This document shows, one piece after another, positions 7,471-13,119 of a DNA stretch of 25,751 nucleotides. Every line of letters begins with the position of its first letter. Within the stretch, counting starts at the first letter, position 1. The DNA lies in contig DQSP01000047.1 in the NCBI GenBank assembly GCA_015663215.1, positions 1 through 25,751 of the forward strand, written 5' to 3'. A program made the translations under genes and the position numbers. The stretch comes from Sulfurimonas sp. (GTDB lineage: Bacteria; Campylobacterota; Campylobacteria; Campylobacterales; Sulfurimonadaceae). The notes under the pieces were generated by a model, which was not told the origin of the DNA, ran no database searches, and was given only the letters and a program-made list of their open reading frames with translations.

Positions 7471-8490
7471 ATGTACATTAAAAGATATACAATAGCTGCA
7501 CTCATTTTAATGGCGTCAGTAGGAGCATTTGTTTATACATATGTAAGCAAAGAAACTACAACAATAGACCTATTTGGTATACCTCTTCCTGCCTTGTCTA
7601 TAGCAGTGTGGGTAGTTGTTCCTGTATTTGCTCTTTATGTGGCTAGTGTGCTTCATATGTCTTTTTACTCTTTTCTTGGAAGTATGAGTCTTCGTAAGTA
7701 TGAAAAAGATTATGAAAAAATCATTGATGCGATAATTGAAGCTTATTTAGGAAAAAAATCAAGAAGCCATAGTTTTAAAACAGATAGATATGCACTACTT
7801 GGAAAATTACTAGAAAACACTACAATGTTCCCTGCTGGAAATGTTATAGGTTTAACAAAGAATGAGAAAATAGATGGTGTCTTTAAAATTATTGAAGATA
7901 TTAAAAATGGTGAAGTTGTTGATTTAAAACCTTATAACCTTTTAAAAGATAATGACCTGATAATTCAAAACAAACGCAATAAGTACAAAAAAGGTCTTTT
8001 GACAGCTGAGGCTATACTTGCCAACAGTAGTAAGTACTCAGATGTATTAAGAGAAGAGGCCTATGTTGATTATGTGAAAACAGCATCAATTTCAAATATT
8101 TTAAAATATAAAGAACTTTTATCTAAAGAATCCTTACAAATAGTTCTAGAACGAGTAAATGCTGATGAGTTTACTTTAGGTATAAATAATGATGAACTGC
8201 TTGATTTGATGAAGTCTCTAGATTTAAATACATCTGACTATATAAAACTCTCTGCTAGTATTGCTAAGGGCGGAATGCTCCCAGAGCAGCGTATAAAACT
8301 CTTTGAGATGTTAAGTGATGAGAATGAAGATGCTGTTGATGCATACCTTTATACACTTTTTGATCTTGAAGTGTTAGCTCCTGTTGATAGTATCTTAGAT
8401 AATTCTCAGCCCAATGAATACCAAAACTTTAAAGCTTACCGTGCTTTGAAGTCAGCTAACCAAAACTTTAGTATAGAGCTCTTTGTCTAG
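7471..8490 (+). CDS. Conserved two-helix membrane protein of unknown function
   Basis: 339 aa, not recognised as a named family. Two hydrophobic segments stand at the N-terminus (about residues 7-24 and 40-66), with a short polar loop between them. The remaining roughly 270 residues are charged, lysine- and glutamate-rich, mostly helical by eye, and likely cytoplasmic. There is no enzyme motif, metal cluster or nucleotide-binding loop that I can see. It starts with ATG after the ribosome site AGAGGAAAAAG, 11 bp after dksA, and ends 3 bp before dusB. From memory, Campylobacter has a membrane-protein gene at the same place between dksA and dus, so conserved synteny is likely. A role linked to translation or the envelope is only a guess. 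Confidence 0.85.
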   Translation: MYIKRYTIAALILMASVGAFVYTYVSKETTTIDLFGIPLPALSIAVWVVVPVFALYVASVLHMSFYSFLGSMSLRKYEKDYEKIIDAIIEAYLGKKSRSHSFKTDRYALLGKLLENTTMFPAGNVIGLTKNEKIDGVFKIIEDIKNGEVVDLKPYNLLKDNDLIIQNKRNKYKKGLLTAEAILANSSKYSDVLREEAYVDYVKTASISNILKYKELLSKESLQIVLERVNADEFTLGINNDELLDLMKSLDLNTSDYIKLSASIAKGGMLPEQRIKLFEMLSDENEDAVDAYLYTLFDLEVLAPVDSILDNSQPNEYQNFKAYRALKSANQNFSIELFV

Positions 8491-8493
8491 TTT

Positions 8494-9444
8494 ATGCTAA
8501 AGAAGCTCTCCTTTGATAAAACACTGTATGTACTAGCTCCTTTAGCTGGTTTTACAGATCTCCCTTTTAGGAGTGTAGTGAAAAAGTTTGGAGCAGACCT
8601 TACTATAAGTGAGATGCTCAGTTCAAATGCTCTCGCACATGGTTCAGAGAAAACTCTCCATATGTTACAAAAATCCATCAACGAAGACCCTTACTCTGTA
8701 CAGATTTCTGCTTCACAAGTAGATATAGCAAGACGTGCAGTAGAAGTGCTTAATGAGCACGAAGGTATAGATATCATCGATCTTAATTGTGGATGCCCTG
8801 TACCTAAGGTTACCGGACATGGAAGTGGTAGTTCATTACTTTTGGATTTACCATTAATGGGTGATATTATTAGAACTATAAAAGATACTTCCAACAAGTC
8901 TATGACATCTGTAAAGATTCGTCTTGGTTTTGAAGAAAAGAACCATGTTGACATCGCAAAGATGGTTGAAGATAGTGGTGCTGACTTTTTAGCTGTTCAT
9001 GGTCGTACTCGTATGGGTAAGTTTAAAGCACCTGTTGATTATGATGCGATACGAGAGATAAAAGGGGCTGTTAGTATTCCCGTTATTGCAAATGGCGATA
9101 TAGACTCTTATGAGAAGGCTAAGTGGGTACAAGAACATACTGGTGCTGATGGTATAATGATAGGTCGTGGTGCTGTTGGTGCTCCTTGGATTTTTCATCA
9201 ACTACGCTCTGGTAAAGAACATATAGATTTTTCATTAAAACATGAGATAATTATGGAACATTTCGATAAGATGATAGAGTTTTATGGTGCACATGGTGTA
9301 CCGATGTTTAGAAAACATACTCACACATACTCCAAGGGCTATAAAGGTGCTTCAGTTCTTAGAAATGATGTGAATTCGATTACAGATATACAAGAGTATA
9401 GAAACCTACTTGATGATTTTTTTAGAAATGGAGAATTTGCTTAA
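8494..9444 (+). CDS. dusB: tRNA-dihydrouridine synthase (DusB family)
   Basis: 316 aa, normal length. It reduces uridine to dihydrouridine in tRNA, using FMN and NADPH. The TIM-barrel signatures are APLAGFTDLPFR (15-26), NCGCPVPKV (98-106, with C101 the expected catalytic cysteine), VHGRTRMGKF, ANGDIDS and MIGRGAVGAPWIF. A C-terminal helical tRNA-binding domain follows (about 240-316). The DusB-like NCGCP-x-x-KV motif supports this subfamily. The start ATG is 3 nt after the upstream stop; the next gene's ATG follows directly on the TAA with no gap, so translational coupling is likely on both sides. Confidence 0.93.
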   Translation: MLKKLSFDKTLYVLAPLAGFTDLPFRSVVKKFGADLTISEMLSSNALAHGSEKTLHMLQKSINEDPYSVQISASQVDIARRAVEVLNEHEGIDIIDLNCGCPVPKVTGHGSGSSLLLDLPLMGDIIRTIKDTSNKSMTSVKIRLGFEEKNHVDIAKMVEDSGADFLAVHGRTRMGKFKAPVDYDAIREIKGAVSIPVIANGDIDSYEKAKWVQEHTGADGIMIGRGAVGAPWIFHQLRSGKEHIDFSLKHEIIMEHFDKMIEFYGAHGVPMFRKHTHTYSKGYKGASVLRNDVNSITDIQEYRNLLDDFFRNGEFA

Positions 9445-10599
9445 ATGTTAGAAAAACACCCTTTAGATATAAGTGAGTCAATTAGACTACTAGAAATTGG
9501 TGATATTTCAGATAATCTTTATCATTATGATTACAATACAAAACACCTTCTTTCTCTTTTAGTGAAGAATATACAGGTAGATGATCCTGCATATATGAGT
9601 TCATTTCGTTCATTTGAAGGTGAGGTTTTTGAAAACTTTGTGTATGAAAAACTACTGCGTTATGCCAAAAACAATGACTATATAGATAAGTTTATACTCA
9701 AAGGTTTTCATCAAAACAAGCATAAAGCATTTGCAAATACACTCTCTATAAGTGAGAAAGAACAGATAGTATATAGAACGAAGTCACGTGAAATTAGTGA
9801 ATTTGATGCGATGTTTGTAACTGTAAAGAACGAACTCTATTTTGTAGAGATGACACTAGTGAAGTCTGTTCTTAAGCTCAGACGTCGTCTGCGTAAGAAA
9901 AAAGCTCTTTTAGAGATAATCTTCCCTAAATATGAGATAAAAGCCCTTATCATCTTAAATGATGGTGCAACGGGTGCTAAGCAGTTTCCTGATTTTTGTA
10001 AGGTGTGGTTTACTAAAGAGTTTTCTGCTGGAGATGTACTCGATCAAATTATTGCAAAAAATAAACGCCAATTAGCTCCTAAAGATATCATAAATGGTGG
10101 CTGTATGATAGAAGCACATGAGCTCAAGCTTCATCCATTTAGATACTACAATACTATGTCGTGGATAACTAAAACTATGAGAAGTCATAAGAAACATATC
10201 TTAGATATGTCATTTTTAATGAACCCTAAAGTACAGCGCTACCATAATCTTTATAACAAGTTTTATGTAGGGTATTTAAATATTGAAAATGCAAAAGATC
10301 TTTTAAAACTTGAGGGTGAATACCCAGAGACACAACGTGTTATGGTTGCCTTAGAGAAGAAACATTCTGATGAGATAGTAATTACTTACTACATCCAAAC
10401 AGGTCGTAAGAAGTTATATCTTTACACTATTGAAAATGGTAAAATTACAAAAGAGAAAAAAGATCCTTACGGTATTACTGTGACAGAAGTTTTTCATATA
10501 AACAAGCAGATGGATAGTTCGTATGAGATGAACTTAACACATATAAATGTTGTAAAAAAACTCTTAAAAGAACGCTTTAACACTACAAAAGAAGACTAG
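9445..10599 (+). CDS. Unnamed protein with possible PD-(D/E)XK nuclease core
   Basis: 384 aa, no family I can name. A candidate restriction-like core lies at about residues 54-170: a helix with acidic residues (FEGEVFENFVYEKL, E58/E60/E63), then a strand with D121 (SREISEFDAMFV), then a strand with E135-x-T137 (LYFVEMTLVKS) and a basic helix (LRRRLRKKK). The spacing D-x13-E-x-T fits the D...(E)xK pattern with Thr in place of Lys, as in some DUF1887/Card1-like proteins. The last 200 residues show no known motif. There is no signal peptide or membrane helix, so it is likely cytoplasmic. The ATG follows the dusB stop with 0 nt between. Its stop is shared with the convergent fliO-like gene in a CTAG palindrome. 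The nuclease idea is inference. Confidence 0.8.
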   Translation: MLEKHPLDISESIRLLEIGDISDNLYHYDYNTKHLLSLLVKNIQVDDPAYMSSFRSFEGEVFENFVYEKLLRYAKNNDYIDKFILKGFHQNKHKAFANTLSISEKEQIVYRTKSREISEFDAMFVTVKNELYFVEMTLVKSVLKLRRRLRKKKALLEIIFPKYEIKALIILNDGATGAKQFPDFCKVWFTKEFSAGDVLDQIIAKNKRQLAPKDIINGGCMIEAHELKLHPFRYYNTMSWITKTMRSHKKHILDMSFLMNPKVQRYHNLYNKFYVGYLNIENAKDLLKLEGEYPETQRVMVALEKKHSDEIVITYYIQTGRKKLYLYTIENGKITKEKKDPYGITVTEVFHINKQMDSSYEMNLTHINVVKKLLKERFNTTKED

Positions 10600-11492
10600 T
10601 CTTCATCTACATAAGCGAGTGAAGCTGCTCTCTCTTTGTAAGCTTGAAGAGGCTCTTTGTGCTGATTTGTACCTAAGAAGTTCTCTAACTCTTGGTTCCT
10701 CTCTTGAAGGATTGTATCAAACTCGCTTTGCGATGTTGGTTTGTTATCTTGAAACTTATCAAGTAAGATATTACTATTTCCCATTAAAACTAAATAACTT
10801 TCATGTCCAAAGTCTAGCATAACAACACTATTTTGATTGTCAATGGATTTTTGAAAACGGATAGAGACCATTGAGTTAGTACTTTTAGGTACTAATGGCT
10901 CAGTTTCTTGTATCTTTGGTGTGTCATTAGTATCACTCGGGTTAAATAACCATGACTTATTTTGTTTTACCGTACCCTGTTTGAGCATTCTCTTTTTTAA
11001 AACAAGTAAAATAATAATTCCCAAAATTAAAATCGTAATTACAATATAGTAACTCGTAGACATTTCACCACTCTTTTTAGTTGGTAAAGACGACAAACTA
11101 CTTGTAGTATTTGTGGCTAAAGCTGTTTTTTTTGTAGGTAATACATCAGTAAAACGTAGTCTTAATCCATAAGCATCAGATGTTTTTGAAGCGATAAGTC
11201 TAACATTTGGAGAGATTGAAGCGACTATCTGTGTTTGATTTTTTAAAGGAGTAATTGTAAGTGAATGTAAAAAGTCAGAATTTACACTTTTAGTACGAGA
11301 TGATTCAATAGAAGCATTTTGTAGTTTGATGATGATCTTATTTGTACTCTTACTCTGTTTAATGACACCATTAAAAGGTGTATCGAATGTTATCATCACA
11401 TCAGCACGATTACTTCTTTCATAAATATTGTAAGATAATATTTTAGATGAATAAAGAGAAAGGGGAAGTAAAAAAAGAAGGAAGTACTTCAT
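10596..11492 (-). CDS. fliO: FliO-like flagellar export component with large periplasmic domain
   Basis: 298 aa. An N-terminal signal or anchor (about 1-17) is followed by a beta-rich periplasmic segment (about 18-118), one membrane helix at about 148-165 (YYIVITILILGIIILLVL), a basic stop (KKRMLK), and a cytoplasmic part with a beta stretch (SMVSIRFQ, NSVVMLDFGHESYLVLMG) that resembles the small FliO/SpoA-linked domain. A long periplasmic N-terminus is known for Helicobacter FliO. Gene context gives the strongest support: its ATG overlaps the fliN stop (TAATG), and fliN/fliO adjacency is common. FliO helps assemble the FliP pore of the flagellar secretion system. The assignment rests on layout and context rather than a clear sequence motif. 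A membrane protein of another kind is possible. Confidence 0.65.
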   Translation of the reverse strand: MKYFLLFLLPLSLYSSKILSYNIYERSNRADVMITFDTPFNGVIKQSKSTNKIIIKLQNASIESSRTKSVNSDFLHSLTITPLKNQTQIVASISPNVRLIASKTSDAYGLRLRFTDVLPTKKTALATNTTSSLSSLPTKKSGEMSTSYYIVITILILGIIILLVLKKRMLKQGTVKQNKSWLFNPSDTNDTPKIQETEPLVPKSTNSMVSIRFQKSIDNQNSVVMLDFGHESYLVLMGNSNILLDKFQDNKPTSQSEFDTILQERNQELENFLGTNQHKEPLQAYKERAASLAYVDED

Positions 11493-11830
11493 TAAAGGCG
11501 CTCTTTTGATAAGTAATAGAGCACAGCACTAGAATCTAGTACTTCGTTTATACGAATAGCAAGGTTTTTCTCATACACCATAACCTCACCTTTACCTAAA
11601 ATACGACCATTAACATAAGACTCAACAGATTCACCAGCAGGTTTTTTTAGATCAACAATAGAACCTTTTTCAAGTTTAAGAATTTCACGAACTGTGAGTT
11701 CTGTTTCGCCGAGGTCTGAGACAAACTCTACTTCCATGTCTAAAATACCTGAATAGTCCATCCAATCAAGTTCATTTTCATTAAATGGTTCTTCTTTTCC
11801 TGACTTGTATTGTCTACTAGGTTTAGTCAT
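11492..11830 (-). CDS. fliN: Flagellar motor switch protein FliN
   Basis: 112 aa. FliN forms the bottom of the C-ring, with FliM and FliG, and helps set rotation direction and type III export. A short variable N-terminus (1-29) leads into one SpoA domain (about 30-98): DMEVEFVSDLGETELTVREIL, then LEKGSIVDLKKPAGESVESYV, then NGRILGKGEVMVYEKNLAIRI, a pattern typical of FliN. The product is the middle gene of a minus-strand operon; its start overlaps the cheX-like gene by 8 bp and its stop overlaps the fliO-like start by 1 bp. It has no CheC-like domain of its own, unlike FliY, and that function may be supplied by the upstream gene. Confidence 0.93.
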   Translation of the reverse strand: MTKPSRQYKSGKEEPFNENELDWMDYSGILDMEVEFVSDLGETELTVREILKLEKGSIVDLKKPAGESVESYVNGRILGKGEVMVYEKNLAIRINEVLDSSAVLYYLSKERL

Positions 11831-12251
11831 GTAGTTCCTTAATCGCTATAGTTATTTCATCTTTATTAATTATAACAGTGCAGGCACTGTCGTGATCTAG
11901 GTCGAAAAGCCCCACTTTAACAAAATGAGGTGTGTTAATAGTGTATGGATTTTCACCAAGCTCTTCTGCAATGACTTTTGCACTTCCTATGATAAGGTTT
12001 GCAGTTTCTAGTGTCATATCTTGAAGTGTCTCTTCATCACTCTCTTCTTCTTCTAAAAAAATCATAGCGACCCTCTGCATAAAAGCTTCATCACAAGCGA
12101 TATATACACGATGAGAAGTTCCATCTTGTGCATCTATGTCGATATAAGCAATAAGTGTTCTCTTTTTGGAAATCCCTTCATTCGTTACATGAGGTTCTCT
12201 TATCTGGTGTATACAAAAATTTTCTGTTGCTTGTTTAATAGTTGTTAGCAT
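11823..12251 (-). CDS. cheX: CheX/CheC-family CheY-P phosphatase-like protein
   Basis: 142 aa, a single CheX-type domain. The catalytic consensus of the CheC/CheX/FliY family, D/S-x3-E-x2-N-x22-P, is fully present as D78, E82, N85 and P108 (DMTLETANLIIGSAK...NTP). It should dephosphorylate CheY-P, ending the switch signal. It is the first gene of an operon with fliN and the fliO-like gene, and overlaps fliN by 8 bp. ATG at 12251-12249 has AAAGG about 8 nt upstream. A stand-alone phosphatase coupled to FliN looks like a split FliY. A non-catalytic C-ring partner role remains possible. Confidence 0.82.
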   Translation of the reverse strand: MLTTIKQATENFCIHQIREPHVTNEGISKKRTLIAYIDIDAQDGTSHRVYIACDEAFMQRVAMIFLEEEESDEETLQDMTLETANLIIGSAKVIAEELGENPYTINTPHFVKVGLFDLDHDSACTVIINKDEITIAIKELHD

Positions 12252-12277
12252 TTAAAGCCTTTGAATTATTCTAATTA

Positions 12278-12283
12278 ATTATA
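12278..12283 (-). promoter_or_regulatory. -10 box of cheX-fliN-fliO operon (proximal)
   Basis: Minus-strand TATAAT in AAAGTATAAT, 26 bp upstream of the cheX-like ATG; the predicted start leaves a leader of about 20 nt with its AAAGG ribosome site. It looks like a sigma70-type box rather than sigma54 or sigma28. Confidence 0.45.
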
Positions 12284-12294
12284 CTTTCATGTAG

Positions 12295-12300
12295 ATTATA
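12295..12300 (-). promoter_or_regulatory. Second -10-like box upstream of cheX (distal copy)
   Basis: A second copy of AAAGTATAAT lies 17 bp upstream of the first. It could be a second promoter or a duplicated element. Confidence 0.35.
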
Positions 12301-12331
12301 CTTTAACAAAACACAAAGCAAAATAAAATGC

Positions 12332-12337
12332 TATAAT
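12332..12337 (+). promoter_or_regulatory. -10 box of the TSUP permease gene
   Basis: TGC-TATAAT, an extended -10, lies 34 bp before the permease ATG. The leader holds GAAGAGG at 12358-12364, 7 nt before the start. It is divergent from the cheX promoters in a 120-bp spacer. Confidence 0.5.
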
Positions 12338-12371
12338 TCCCCTAAAATATAGAGTGCGAAGAGGTACTTAA

Positions 12372-13103
12372 ATGCTAGAATTAAGTTTTATAGGGATTCT
12401 TGTTGGTACTTTGTCAGGGTTCTTTGGGATAGGTGGTGGTACAGTTTTAGTACCATTACTTTTACTCTTAGGGTATGAAACGAAAGTAGCCATAGGTATT
12501 TCAGTTATACAGATGGTTTTTAGTTCTATTTATGGCTCTTATCTTAACAACAAAAAAGGTACTTTAGATGTACCTATGGTACTTTTTATAGGCATAGGTG
12601 GTTTTGGAGGTGCTCTTTTTAGTGGCATGATAACGGCTGCATTTAGTGCGAGAACTTTAGAGTTTGTATTTTTAAGTTTTGCTATGTTTGCACTCCTTCG
12701 ACTCTTTTTTACACCTAAAGAGCATACTGAGCAAAAAGAGGCAGATAAACTACTTCTTCTACTCATAGGTTTTTTACTTGGTGCTTTGAGTATGACTATC
12801 GGAGTTGGGGGGAGTATAATCCTCGTGCCTCTTTTAGTAGGATTTTTACATGTACCACTTAAAAAAGCTATCTCAGCAGGACTCTTTTTTGTAGTTTTTT
12901 CTTCAGTTTCGGGACTCATATCCCACTCAATAGAAGAACATGTAGATTATCAAAGCGGTATAATTATAGGCTTTGCATCTTTAGTTGGCGTTTATGTCGG
13001 GATACATTTAAAAGATACAGTGAATGCAAAACTACAAAAAAACTTACTCGTGTTTTTTTACCTCCTTGTGGTAGCATATTTAACACAGAGAATATTTATA
13101 TAA
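12372..13103 (+). CDS. TSUP/TauE-family membrane transporter (sulfite/organosulfonate permease type)
   Basis: 243 aa, about eight membrane helices in two repeats of four. Each repeat opens with the glycine-rich signature of the TauE/SafE (TSUP) family: LSGFFGIGGGTVLVPLL (about 15-31) and LSMTIGVGGSIILVPLL (about 138-154). The family exports or imports sulfite, sulfoacetate, taurine-related or other small anions, but the substrate cannot be read from sequence. Start ATG has a good ribosome site and its own promoter. uvrA begins 16 bp after its stop, so the two may be cotranscribed, without an obvious functional link. Confidence 0.9.
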   Translation: MLELSFIGILVGTLSGFFGIGGGTVLVPLLLLLGYETKVAIGISVIQMVFSSIYGSYLNNKKGTLDVPMVLFIGIGGFGGALFSGMITAAFSARTLEFVFLSFAMFALLRLFFTPKEHTEQKEADKLLLLLIGFLLGALSMTIGVGGSIILVPLLVGFLHVPLKKAISAGLFFVVFSSVSGLISHSIEEHVDYQSGIIIGFASLVGVYVGIHLKDTVNAKLQKNLLVFFYLLVVAYLTQRIFI

Positions 13104-13119
13104 TTTTAGGACAGATGAT

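Noticed and set aside
12539..12919. 126-codon minus-strand ORF inside the permease gene
   Set aside because: Lies within the plus-strand TSUP gene, which has clear family motifs; low-complexity antisense shadow.
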